Below are positions 1 to 8,684 of a DNA stretch of 57,775 nucleotides, in pieces. The notes beneath the pieces are model-generated. The model did not search any database. It was given only the letters and a program-made list of their open reading frames with translations, and was not told the origin of the DNA. How positions within the stretch are numbered: position 1 is the stretch's first letter; every line of letters begins with the position of its first letter. The stretch comes from an uncultured Ectothiorhodospiraceae bacterium. Its GTDB lineage: Bacteria > Pseudomonadota > Gammaproteobacteria > UBA6429 > Thiohalophilaceae. The stretch is taken from assembly GCA_947260005.1 (NCBI GenBank), contig CAMYOL010000020.1, positions 1 to 57,775 of the forward strand. Direction: 5' to 3'. Both the position numbers and the translations under genes were made by a program.

Positions 1-1
1 T

Positions 2-337
2 GCAAAGGGATTACGTCCTGAAGTTAAAATGGAACTTGGCAGTAACGAAGCGATTAAACATGCGATTGTTGGTGGGCTTGGTTTATCGGTTATGTCGCTC
101 CATACACTCTTATCTGAAGGTCTCGATGGACCTGTTGCCAACCTGGATGTGGAAGGCTTTCCAATTATGCGCCGTTGGCACATGGTTCACCCGAAAAGCA
201 AGGAGTTATCCTTGGTTGCACGGACATTTCTGGAATTTGCGATTGAATATGAATCAAAAATAACTAAGCGTATGGTAAATATCTTGCCATCACTAAAAAA
301 TCAGATTGATAAGAAAGGGAAAAAACCGAGAAAATAA
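2..337 (+). CDS. cbbR: LysR-family regulator CbbR, C-terminal part (truncated by window edge)
   Basis: The visible 111 residues are the end of a LysR-type effector-binding domain; the reading frame is open from the first bases, so the DNA-binding half lies outside the window. The stretch MELGSNEAIKHAIVGGLGLS is the highly conserved core of CbbR-type regulators, which control Calvin-cycle and carbon-uptake genes in autotrophs. The C-terminal tail is lysine-rich. It is followed on the same strand by the dab/SulP inorganic-carbon operon, a common arrangement in which CbbR or a close relative controls carbon-concentrating genes. The family is well supported; the exact target is inferred from position. 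Confidence 0.85.
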   Translation, partial: AKGLRPEVKMELGSNEAIKHAIVGGLGLSVMSLHTLLSEGLDGPVANLDVEGFPIMRRWHMVHPKSKELSLVARTFLEFAIEYESKITKRMVNILPSLKNQIDKKGKKPRK

Positions 338-512
338 AGGTGATAATTTGATAGGGGAATTTCATATCAACGTATGTTTATACTAATGATAGAGAAATTG
401 TTGTGAAATTTTGGCAAGAACAACAGATAATTCGGACTACAAAGTAAACTGTAAAAAATAAACGAAAACTTGTTGGCTATACAAGTATTTCAGTTTGGAG
501 TCAAAAAAAAAT
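338..512 (+). promoter_or_regulatory. Leader between cbbR and dabB with a LysR-like inverted repeat
   Basis: This is a 175-base AT-rich gap. It contains CTTGT-N7-ACAAG (469-485), an inverted repeat with the dyad size of LysR half-sites, about 27 bases before the dabB ATG. It could be a CbbR contact site or a small mRNA hairpin; its closeness to the start favours neither clearly. GGAG at 497-500 is the likely ribosome-binding site for dabB. No convincing -35/-10 pair was found. Confidence 0.3.
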
Positions 513-2192
513 ATGGAACGGCTCATTATTGTAGTGGCTGTTTTGCCACTTATATCAGCTTTATTAATTCAGTTATTCGCTGGACGCATTGGCCGTGGTA
601 TTGCTCGGCTAAGTGTGGTGTTCACCACACTTAGTTTTATTTTATCTTGTGTGTTATTAGCCTTAGCGCTGATGGGAAGTGAAATTCAAACATTTTCATT
701 AGGCAGTTCTGTCTCTGTTCTGCTATTTGATCCATTAAGCATTCTGCTGGCCACCATCATCCTTGGTATTAGTTTGATCGTGCATTTGTATTCAGTACGA
801 TACATGGCCGAGGAAGCGGCTTATGGTCAATTCTTTGTATTACTTGATTTGATGACTGCTGCCTTGTTGTTCATGGTGCTGGCCGGTGATCTGATTACCC
901 TGGTCATCTCCTGGTATCTGGTTGGTATCGTTCTCTATTTCTTGTTAGGGCAGGATACCCGTAGCCAAACTGCCTATCGTTTTGCTTTCTGGACATTGAT
1001 TACGTATCGAATTGGCGATATACCATTAATCCTTGCTGCTGCCTTATTATATAACGCCTATGATACCTGGTCATTAACCGTGATCTTTGACGCGATTATG
1101 GCAAATCCGGATGCACATCAGGTGCTGGGTTTACCATTAACACAAGTCGTGGCTGGTTTAATCGGATTATCAGCATTTGCCCGTTCGGCACAGTTTCTAT
1201 TACATACATGGTTACCTTACACGATGGATGGGCCGACACCCGTATCGGCATTAATGCACGCTGGTATTGTTAATGCAGGTGGTTTTTTAATTAATCGTTT
1301 TGCCCCTGTTTTTATTCATAGCGGTGATGTGTTGAACTGGATCTTCATTGTGGGATTAGTCACTGCAATATTCGGTTCGTTATTAATGCTCACCCAGAAT
1401 GATATTAAGAAAGCCCTTGGATATTCTACTATGGGTCAGATGGGCTTTATGATTATGGAGTGCGGTGTTGGCGCATTTTCATTAGCCATCTACCATATGT
1501 TTGCTCATGGTATTTTCAAAGGTACTATGTTCCTTTCTGCCGGCGGGGTAATCAATCAAGCGCGTCAGGATGATGGTGTGCCCAAAGATGAACTTTACAC
1601 CTTTGCCGTTGAAAAACAGCCTAATAAGGCAAGTCAACCATGGTTATTAATGGCGGCTGTTACACTGGCTGTACCCTTAGTTATTTTGATATTTTCACAT
1701 CTACTTATTTCTCAGGATTATTTTCATAAGCAAGGTGCCATTGTATTGTTATTCTTTGGTTGGGTAACCGGTGCGCAATTAATTTTTGCTACCTATCGCA
1801 TGCGCGCACAAAATATCTGGCGTCTGGTTGGATTAAGTATCCTATCGTTACTGGTCGTGGTACTGGGTTATGTGTTTATCAGTCATGCATTTGATCTTTT
1901 CCTGTATCCAGATCCTGAGTTCCGTGCACAACTTTACCAGGCGGCAACCATCGACATATTACGTTTTGATGTGTTGGTTGCATTTGTTGCATTGACTGTG
2001 GTTTTAGGCTGGGTCATCACTTACTTTGGAGAGCGAAGCGGTTATCATCGACGTCAGAAGAGCAAACGTCTTTGGTTGAACTTTTATGCTTTGATATCAC
2101 GCGAATTTTATGTCACTGACATATATACACGTTTGACACGCCTTATACTATCTATATCGAGTCGTTTGAATGTTTGGTTGAGGTGGATTTAA
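513..2192 (+). CDS. dabB: DabB, NuoL/MrpA-like membrane subunit of the DAB inorganic-carbon pump
   Basis: A 559-residue polytopic membrane protein of the proton-translocating antiporter family (NuoL/MrpA-like). The family core is visible around residues 225-270, with HTWLPYTMDGPTPVSALMHA and NAGGFLINRFAPVF. DabB partners DabA to drive vectorial CO2 hydration and bicarbonate accumulation using the proton or cation gradient. Complex I and Mrp genes are absent nearby while dabA lies two genes downstream, so a DAB role is preferred over nuoL. The ATG at 513 is chosen because GGAG lies at 497-500; an in-frame TTG at 495 would include that site in the coding region. The stop is one base before the next gene. 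Confidence 0.88.
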   Translation: MERLIIVVAVLPLISALLIQLFAGRIGRGIARLSVVFTTLSFILSCVLLALALMGSEIQTFSLGSSVSVLLFDPLSILLATIILGISLIVHLYSVRYMAEEAAYGQFFVLLDLMTAALLFMVLAGDLITLVISWYLVGIVLYFLLGQDTRSQTAYRFAFWTLITYRIGDIPLILAAALLYNAYDTWSLTVIFDAIMANPDAHQVLGLPLTQVVAGLIGLSAFARSAQFLLHTWLPYTMDGPTPVSALMHAGIVNAGGFLINRFAPVFIHSGDVLNWIFIVGLVTAIFGSLLMLTQNDIKKALGYSTMGQMGFMIMECGVGAFSLAIYHMFAHGIFKGTMFLSAGGVINQARQDDGVPKDELYTFAVEKQPNKASQPWLLMAAVTLAVPLVILIFSHLLISQDYFHKQGAIVLLFFGWVTGAQLIFATYRMRAQNIWRLVGLSILSLLVVVLGYVFISHAFDLFLYPDPEFRAQLYQAATIDILRFDVLVAFVALTVVLGWVITYFGERSGYHRRQKSKRLWLNFYALISREFYVTDIYTRLTRLILSISSRLNVWLRWI

Positions 2193-2193
2193 T

Positions 2194-2955
2194 ATGCCGG
2201 ATTTATTAACCACTCTGCTTGCCGGCATCTTTTTACCACTATTTCCTATGAGCATGGTATTTAATGCCATACTTGATAAGGTTAAATATAACTGGTTGCG
2301 CGCTCTGCTATTTCTAGGGTGGCCTCTCGTTGGTTTGCTGATTTTACAGAATAGCAATCCAGAGATGCCGGACTGGGTGTTAATACTGGCTCTGACTACG
2401 TCTTTTTTGTATGCCTTGCGCATGCTGACTTTACGCGAAGTTAATCAGTGGAGCGGCTTCCTGGCGACTTCATTATGGGGCTTGTTGTGGCTGCCCGTAA
2501 TACAAGGCGTTTCTGCCGAATTATTATATTGGTTTGCGATTAGTATGAGTATACCGCTGGTACTTATGGTATTTCTTAGCGCTGGATTGGAAAAGCGCTT
2601 TGGTGCAGCATATACCGGATTATACGGCGGTTTAGCGCGAACCATTCCACGTTACTCAGGAGTGTTAGTTACTGTCGTAGTTGCTGCGACTGCAACACCA
2701 TTGTTTCCCACCTTTTTTATAATGCTCGACATGGTTGTCGAAACTATATCAAATAAGCCGGTTGCTGCATTGGCTCTGTTGCTTATCTGGTTGCTATGGA
2801 GCTGGGCAGGAGCACGTCTAATCCAGGGTTTGATTGTTGGGAGGGCCAGTAAATTTAAAGTTGTCGATATGAATATAAATGCGATTAGTTTTTATAGCAT
2901 AGTGTTGATTGCTTTGCTGGCTAGCGGTGTTTATCTGAGTGGAGTTATTCTGTGA
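2194..2955 (+). CDS. Polytopic membrane protein of the dab operon (possible extra DAB subunit)
   Basis: A 253-residue, very hydrophobic protein with about seven to eight predicted membrane segments and almost no soluble part. The segment GLARTIPRYSGVLVTVVVAA with TPLFPTFF after it (about residues 149-180) resembles the loop-helix region of NuoM/NuoN/MrpD-type antiporter subunits, suggesting a short antiporter-derived subunit. It starts one base after the dabB stop, and its own stop overlaps the dabA GTG (GTGA), so translation is probably coupled. Minimal described DAB pumps need only dabA and dabB, so this protein may be an accessory membrane subunit. I do not recognise a named family; the antiporter resemblance is by eye. 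Confidence 0.7.
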   Translation: MPDLLTTLLAGIFLPLFPMSMVFNAILDKVKYNWLRALLFLGWPLVGLLILQNSNPEMPDWVLILALTTSFLYALRMLTLREVNQWSGFLATSLWGLLWLPVIQGVSAELLYWFAISMSIPLVLMVFLSAGLEKRFGAAYTGLYGGLARTIPRYSGVLVTVVVAATATPLFPTFFIMLDMVVETISNKPVAALALLLIWLLWSWAGARLIQGLIVGRASKFKVVDMNINAISFYSIVLIALLASGVYLSGVIL

Positions 2956-5900
2956 GTATATCCAAAGGAAGTTTATCTAAAGGACAACGACTCAGCATCC
3001 GTTCCATGGTCTATGTGGCGAGTGAACAGATTCCGTATTTCTGGCCGATGCGCACTTTTATTCACCACAATCCGTTGCATGGTATGGAAGATTTGCCTTT
3101 TGAGCAGGCTGTGCAGGAAGGTAAGCGATTGTTACATGGCCGTGTTTTTCTACGTCGCCCGATTTATCAAATGTATCTACAACAAGGTAAAGTCGATCGT
3201 GACGATCTAACAGAGCAGGTTTCCAATTATGTAGTTAAGCGGGACACTATTCCTGGTATTGATCTGCAGCAATGGTTGATGACGCTATTGACACAAACTG
3301 AACAAAGGGTGGTGTTTAAACACGAAATTACCAGCGTTGAAGATATTCAGGCTAGCGTAAATGGACAGACACTTTCAAAAGATAATACCTTTAGCCCAGA
3401 TGACATCGTACCTCACTTACGTCATGAACTGCTTGGTGATAGACCCGTCTATGACAGCCTGGATGCCTTATATGGTACCGAAATAGCCAATGAACTCGAT
3501 GAACTTGTTATTAAGAGCTGTCTGGACTTTTTTGATGAAGGCCAGTCTGTCTGGTCAATGCCGGGACGCAAACGGGGATTTTTCAGGGCATGGCGTGAAG
3601 TGGCTAATCGCAACATCCGGCTTTATTTACGTGGTATGGACATTAAGGATATTTTAACGGCTGATGATTCACCAGAGGGTATCATCGCGCATGTAATGAA
3701 TACACTCGGTATACCTGAAGATCGTTGGGTTCAATATTTTACTCGTGAATTAGCTCAATTACATGGCTGGACTGGTTTTATTCGCTGGCGCTGGAATACT
3801 AAAAACTATTACTGGAGCAAGACTCACCCGGCTGACCTGATTGATCTGGTTGCCATACGTTTGACCTTTGCGCTGGCATTACTAAGCGAACGACAAGGTG
3901 AACATGGGTTTAAGAATATAACCACAACGGCACCTGCAATTGAAGATGCAATAGTAAACAATACCATGGAAACCTATTTGCGTTATGAGTTGTTCGGTAA
4001 GTCCGTTTTACCGGCCATGGCTAAACGTGTCGAGCAAACATTGGCGCGCGGTAAAGCCGCGCAAATTGAAAAAGTTTTTTATGAATACATTTCTTTTAAA
4101 CGTCAGTACGAAGCTAAAACACAGGCTGATCGCTTAACGACAATAGCTAAGAGAGTTAACCAGCTTGATGCGCTGCGATCATTATCGTTCGACGATTTTA
4201 ATTATTTACTGGATAGTTTGCGCATGTTCGAATTCTGCGAAGGTATGCTTTGGTTGCGTGCCATGGAAGCTCATGCAATTAATAAACTGTTGGCAGGCGT
4301 TAATACTATGCTTCCCGAGCCTCGGGAAAAACGTCCTTTCGTACAGGCAATGTTTTGTATTGATACTCGTTCTGAACGGATTCGTCGTCACCTGGAAAGT
4401 GTTGGTGACTATCAAACCTATGGAATCGCTGGTTTCTTTGGTGTGCCAATGAGTTTTATGGAGCTCGGTAAAGGCAGTGAGATGCATCTTTGTCCGGTCC
4501 TACTGACACCGAAAAACCTGGTGCTGGAAATGACCGTTGCTGATGCTGTTGATGTTCATGCTGTGACCGCACTTGAAAAAGCAATGCACGAACTTAAAGA
4601 ATCTGTTTTCAGTCCATTTGTAACCGTGGAAGCTATTGGTTTATTGTTTGGCTTTGATATGGTCGGCAAGACATTAATGCCGCAAACGTACAATCATTGG
4701 CGCAAACGACTACATAAAAAGAAACATTCCACTCATCTTTTGATTGATAAACTAAGTCGTGAACAAGCCGACTCCATATTAAGAACCGTACAACGTGCCG
4801 TGATTATTATGGCGGTTGAACAGGACTTTGGTCTGGAACCAGAGAGTATCAGTGATGGTATGGTTCGTGAATTGCGCGAAGCGGCGCTGGGTCGACATTC
4901 TGGTGCACCAACACTAGCTAATGTGGCTAATCTGAATAAGAAAAAAGAACAAGAATTTATTTTACGTCTACGTGATACCTACCGTATTGATGCGGCATAT
5001 ACCCAATTGCAAATGGAAAGATTGGGCAGGATAGGCTTTAGTCTGGATGAGCAAGTTGGTTTTGTTAGCCAGGCACTGCAATCCATAGGTTTAGTCAAAG
5101 ATTTCTCGCGCTTTGTTTTGTTATTTGGACATGGTAGTACTTCGGAAAACAACCCGTATGAATCTGCGCTGGATTGTGGGGCCTGTGGTGGCAACCATGG
5201 CCAGGTCAGTGCGCGAGTGCTGGCGCAAATGGCCAATAAAAAAGAAGTCCGCCGCAAGTTACGTAAACAGGGCTTGGAAATTAACGATGATGCCTGGTTT
5301 GTTGGTGCGCATCATAATACAACTACCGATGAACTGGTTTTGTACGATCTTGATCATGTACCTTCTACGCACATCTTCTATATTGATCGATTACGTACCG
5401 GCCTTTTAGCCGCATCGCGCCTATGTGCGCAAGAACGTTTACCGAGCTTGCAAATTAATCCGGGTTCTTCTGAGCCAACAACGGCTTATCGGCAGATTGA
5501 ACGAAATGCTATGGACTGGTCACAGGTACGACCAGAGTGGGGCTTGTCACGCAATGCTTATATTATCATCGGGCGCCGTGATCTTACCAAGGATATGTCA
5601 TTAGATGGTCGGGCGTTCATGCACTCATATGATTATCGTCTTGATTCTAAACAACGATTGTTAGAAAACATCATAACGGGTCCTTTAGTTGTAGCTCAAT
5701 GGATCAACATGGAACACTATTTTTCAACAGTTGATAATGAACGGTTTGGAAGCAGCAGTAAGGTATACCATAATGTTGCCGGGCGTTTTGGTGTTATGAC
5801 CGGTGGATTAAGTGATTTGCGAACCGGTCTGCCGTCACAAACTGTTCTTGATAAAGGTTTACCCTATCATGAACCATTACGATTAATCGCAGTTATAGAA

Positions 5901-6098
5901 GCTCCGTTGAAGCACGTACGTCAGGCTGTAGAAAACGTAATCACAGTTAAGACCCTGGTTGTGAATGACTGGATCCGTTTACTGGTCATTGATCCTGAAA
6001 AACAGGAAGTGTATACCTATGATAGTGGTGAGTGGAATGCAAAACCACTTTCAGATGCAAATGAATTATCCTTAGCGAAGGAGTCAAGCTCAAAATGA
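2952..6098 (+). CDS. dabA: DabA (DUF2309/UPF0753), zinc-dependent carbonic-anhydrase-like subunit of the DAB pump
   Basis: A 1048-residue cytoplasmic protein. DabA proteins hold a zinc site built like a beta-carbonic anhydrase from Cys, Asp, His and Cys. The matching residues are C469 and D471 in FCIDTRSE, H727 in LFGHGS, and C742 in SALDCGACGGNHG; the 15-residue His-Cys spacing equals that of characterised DabA. DabA hydrates CO2 one way when coupled to DabB. It is longer than the roughly 830-residue Halothiobacillus protein but within the family range. The start is GTG overlapping the previous stop, with GGAG at 2941-2944; the end overlaps the next ATG (ATGA). Family assignment is secure. 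Confidence 0.93.
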   Translation: MSISKGSLSKGQRLSIRSMVYVASEQIPYFWPMRTFIHHNPLHGMEDLPFEQAVQEGKRLLHGRVFLRRPIYQMYLQQGKVDRDDLTEQVSNYVVKRDTIPGIDLQQWLMTLLTQTEQRVVFKHEITSVEDIQASVNGQTLSKDNTFSPDDIVPHLRHELLGDRPVYDSLDALYGTEIANELDELVIKSCLDFFDEGQSVWSMPGRKRGFFRAWREVANRNIRLYLRGMDIKDILTADDSPEGIIAHVMNTLGIPEDRWVQYFTRELAQLHGWTGFIRWRWNTKNYYWSKTHPADLIDLVAIRLTFALALLSERQGEHGFKNITTTAPAIEDAIVNNTMETYLRYELFGKSVLPAMAKRVEQTLARGKAAQIEKVFYEYISFKRQYEAKTQADRLTTIAKRVNQLDALRSLSFDDFNYLLDSLRMFEFCEGMLWLRAMEAHAINKLLAGVNTMLPEPREKRPFVQAMFCIDTRSERIRRHLESVGDYQTYGIAGFFGVPMSFMELGKGSEMHLCPVLLTPKNLVLEMTVADAVDVHAVTALEKAMHELKESVFSPFVTVEAIGLLFGFDMVGKTLMPQTYNHWRKRLHKKKHSTHLLIDKLSREQADSILRTVQRAVIIMAVEQDFGLEPESISDGMVRELREAALGRHSGAPTLANVANLNKKKEQEFILRLRDTYRIDAAYTQLQMERLGRIGFSLDEQVGFVSQALQSIGLVKDFSRFVLLFGHGSTSENNPYESALDCGACGGNHGQVSARVLAQMANKKEVRRKLRKQGLEINDDAWFVGAHHNTTTDELVLYDLDHVPSTHIFYIDRLRTGLLAASRLCAQERLPSLQINPGSSEPTTAYRQIERNAMDWSQVRPEWGLSRNAYIIIGRRDLTKDMSLDGRAFMHSYDYRLDSKQRLLENIITGPLVVAQWINMEHYFSTVDNERFGSSSKVYHNVAGRFGVMTGGLSDLRTGLPSQTVLDKGLPYHEPLRLIAVIEAPLKHVRQAVENVITVKTLVVNDWIRLLVIDPEKQEVYTYDSGEWNAKPLSDANELSLAKESSSK

Positions 6099-6421
6099 AT
6101 AAAGTTAACTTCAGCTCAGTAAAAAAACTCGAAATCATCCTTAGTGGTGAGCATCAGGCGTTTGCAACTGACTTGCTCGATCATGCAGGAGTAACGGGTT
6201 ATACCATAATCAATAATCTTTCTGGTAAAGGCCGGCACGGCTTCCATGAGGGGCATCTAATGTTCAATGAGGAAGACGTTTTAATCATGATTATTGCAGT
6301 CGTTCCAGAAGAATTAGTTGAACCCATTCTTGATGGGCTTGAACCGTTTTATAGTGAACATTCCGGTGTTGTGTTTTTATCCGACATTCAAGTAACGCGT
6401 CTTGTGAAATTCAGTAAATAA
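6095..6421 (+). CDS. PII-like signalling protein (SbtB/CPII-type) of the carbon-uptake operon
   Basis: A 108-residue protein with the ferredoxin-like PII pattern: an initial strand (KKLEIILSGE), a central GYTIINNLSGKGRHGFHEG loop typical of PII-like bicarbonate-related proteins, and a second beta-alpha-beta unit. It lacks the classical uridylylated T-loop tyrosine context of GlnB/GlnK. Such proteins bind adenine nucleotides, and some bind bicarbonate, and they regulate bicarbonate transporters. Its position between dabA (ATGA overlap) and a SulP transporter gene suggests it gates one or both transporters. GAAGGAG a little upstream serves as ribosome-binding site. Ligand and partner are inferred. 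Confidence 0.75.
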   Translation: MNKVNFSSVKKLEIILSGEHQAFATDLLDHAGVTGYTIINNLSGKGRHGFHEGHLMFNEEDVLIMIIAVVPEELVEPILDGLEPFYSEHSGVVFLSDIQVTRLVKFSK

Positions 6422-6443
6422 TTTTACACGGTAAATTTAATCA

Positions 6444-8129
6444 ATGCGTATCTTCAATGAAATAAATCTTCAGAATGTCCGGGGTGATATATTTGGAGGA
6501 GTCACTGCAGCTGTTATTGCTTTGCCGATGGCTCTGGCATTTGGTGTGGCCTCAGGCGCTGGAGCTGAAGCTGGTTTATATGGTGCAATCATGGTTGGTT
6601 TATTTGCATCCTTGTTTGGAGGCTCGCCAACGTTAATTTCGGAACCAACTGGTCCGATGACCGTGATATTTACAGCTGTCATCGTAAAGCTCATAGCTTC
6701 TGATCCAGTTAATGGTATGGCAATGGCATTTACTGTCGTGATAATGGCAGGTATTTTCCAGATCCTTTTTGGTGTGATGAAGTTAGGTAAATACGTTACC
6801 TTAATGCCCTATACGGTTGTGTCTGGATTTATGTCAGGGATCGGCATTATCCTTATTATATTGCAATTTGGACCTCTCCTTGGTCAGGCCTCACCTGCAG
6901 GTGGTGTCATTGGTACGCTAGAGAATATTCCAAATTTAATCGCAGGTTTTAAGACATCAGAACTGCTATTAGGCGTTATGACTATCGCGATATTGTTATT
7001 AATGCCAATCAAGCTAAAACGATATCTTCCTCCCCAGTTAATTGCTCTGGTCCTGGGTACCGTTATCTCGGTTATGTTTCTGAGTATGGATGATATACGT
7101 CGTATCGGAGAGATACCAACTGGGTTACCTGAATTTAAAATTCCTGTCTTCTCAAGTGCTGAATGGACAATCATGATCGTAGAGGCCATTGTGCTGGGTA
7201 TGTTGGGTTGTATTGATGCGTTACTAACTTCTGTGGTGGCAGATAGCATGACGCGAACTCGACACAAGTCAGATAAGGAGTTGATTGGACAAGGAATCGG
7301 TAACATGATGTCAGGTTTTTTTGGTGGATTGCCTGGCGCCGGCGCAACCATGGGTACAGTCGTAAGTATACAAGCAGGGGCAAGAACAGCGTTATCTGGT
7401 TTGGTTAGGGCTAGTATACTATTAGTCGTTGTCTTGTGGGCAGCAGGGCTAACATCTGTTATTCCACTTGCCGTACTCTCCGGAATTGCTCTGAAAGTGG
7501 GTATGGATATTATTGACTGGCGTTTCTTAAAGCGTGCCCATATTATCTCCGGAAAAGGCGCCTTCATTACTTATGCGGTTATACTTTTGACTGTTTTTGT
7601 TGATTTGATTGTGGCGGTTGGACTTGGTTTGTTTGTGGCGAATGTCATTACGATTACAAGGCTGTCTAATTTACAGGCGGATGATGTTAAAGCAGTAACC
7701 GATCCAGATATAACTGATATTGAATTATCAAAGCGTGAGAAAGAATTATTAAAAGCAGCAAAAGGTAAGCTAATATTATTTTATCTTCGCGGTACGATGA
7801 TTTTTGGAACCTCTAGAGTTATTTCCAGTAAAAACTCCCAAGTCGAAGGTCGATGCGCGTTAATTATAGATATTACGAATGTTACACATCTTGGTGTTTC
7901 CGCAGCTTTGTCACTAGAAGAGTCAATTCTCGATATGATTCGGGCTGGGCGCTCTGTATACATTGTTGCTAGTGATGGTCAACCTCTGCAGCGTTTAAAT
8001 AAAATGGGTTTGCTACAGAAAATACCAGGTGAGAATGTTGTTGAAAAACGAATAGATGCATTCGAGCATCTACAAAAACTGCAGCAAGATACAGATTTAT
8101 TTAAAGGTTGCGACAAAGTTGTAGCATGA
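6444..8129 (+). CDS. SulP-family anion transporter with C-terminal STAS domain (probable bicarbonate uptake)
   Basis: A 561-residue SulP/SLC26 transporter. The N-terminal transport domain (about 1-410) has the sulfate-transporter signature region near GGVTAAVIALPMALAFGVAS and PTGPMTVIFTAVI, plus the GMLGCIDALLTSVVADSMT and GNMMSGFFGGLPGAGATMGT motifs; a cytoplasmic STAS domain occupies about 435-545. SulP proteins carry sulfate, bicarbonate or other anions, and sequence alone does not decide. The location 22 bases behind a PII-like gene in a dab operon under CbbR argues for bicarbonate. The STAS domain is a plausible docking site for regulation. It is probably the last gene of the operon. Confidence 0.85.
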   Translation: MRIFNEINLQNVRGDIFGGVTAAVIALPMALAFGVASGAGAEAGLYGAIMVGLFASLFGGSPTLISEPTGPMTVIFTAVIVKLIASDPVNGMAMAFTVVIMAGIFQILFGVMKLGKYVTLMPYTVVSGFMSGIGIILIILQFGPLLGQASPAGGVIGTLENIPNLIAGFKTSELLLGVMTIAILLLMPIKLKRYLPPQLIALVLGTVISVMFLSMDDIRRIGEIPTGLPEFKIPVFSSAEWTIMIVEAIVLGMLGCIDALLTSVVADSMTRTRHKSDKELIGQGIGNMMSGFFGGLPGAGATMGTVVSIQAGARTALSGLVRASILLVVVLWAAGLTSVIPLAVLSGIALKVGMDIIDWRFLKRAHIISGKGAFITYAVILLTVFVDLIVAVGLGLFVANVITITRLSNLQADDVKAVTDPDITDIELSKREKELLKAAKGKLILFYLRGTMIFGTSRVISSKNSQVEGRCALIIDITNVTHLGVSAALSLEESILDMIRAGRSVYIVASDGQPLQRLNKMGLLQKIPGENVVEKRIDAFEHLQKLQQDTDLFKGCDKVVA

Positions 8130-8684
8130 ACTTGGTGCGTTAAATAGTCGTCGAGAAATAATACACAAAAACATTAGTAAGTCAGAAGCCTTATGACTAA
8201 TTTAGCACGGTCATAACCTGTCAGGATTAAACCTATTATAGAGTTAACTCGCTTTTTCTCGGTGGTATTCTCTTAAAGAAGGATGGGTTCGTATTTAATT
8301 ATTATTTTCTGATAACTACTTCTGGTTATAGTACGAACAAATATTAATTTTATATTTATGATATTTTAGAATTAGAAGTCGAGATTTCTACATAGACACA
8401 AATCATACCTATTTGCTGGGTTATTCGCTTTATTATTTTTAAAACTTAGCAGTCAAAATAACCTAGTAATTCAGTATAGTAATCGACTTATCAGGATCCG
8501 ATATCAAACTCAGTTCACAAATTTTAAATTAATTTACACATAAATTAAAATTTATGAGATTTTTGCGAACCAAATCTGCTTCACAGCGTTATATATAAGT
8601 AAGATTTAAAAATACAAAAATAAGAGCCGGGGATACCCGGACGATGATGGTGCTTTGAACTTGGCAAAGGCGTGAGGGAAAAGA
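8130..8684. other. AT-rich intergenic region before the multihaem cytochrome gene
   Basis: This is 555 bases without a credible gene on either strand and with many stops in all frames. It is markedly AT-rich. An 8-bp AT stem (8529-8536 with 8541-8548, loop CACA) is present, but it has no T-run and is not a convincing terminator. The last 60 bases are clearly richer in GC and can fold (separate entry). The region probably carries the end of the carbon-uptake transcript and the promoter of the cytochrome gene; no reliable promoter could be picked. Confidence 0.5.
8627..8671 (+). promoter_or_regulatory. Candidate structured 5' leader of the cytochrome mRNA
   Basis: Two hairpins can form just before the cytochrome start. 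The first is CCGGG-GATA-CCCGG (8627-8640), a perfect 5-bp GC stem. The second is GCTTTG (8652-8657) with CAAAGGC (8665-8671), a 5- to 6-bp stem with one bulged base. They are followed by the ribosome-binding site GAGGGA (8674-8679) and the ATG at 8685. The GC-rich block stands out from the AT-rich bases upstream. It does not match a riboswitch class I know; it may be a translational control element or only a stabilising leader. Confidence 0.35.

Noticed and set aside
513-2192. NuoL subunit of respiratory complex I
   Set aside because: No other nuo or mrp genes adjoin it, and dabA, a PII-like gene and a SulP gene share the operon.
6884-7567. 227-codon open frame on the minus strand
   Set aside because: It lies wholly opposite the SulP gene, and its composition is the complement of membrane-helix codons; no protein family is recognisable.
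8600-8684. c-di-GMP-I (GEMM) riboswitch before the multihaem cytochrome
   Set aside because: The expected conserved core (GGACGCAAAGCC-type segment and tetraloop receptor) is absent; only two simple hairpins are visible.
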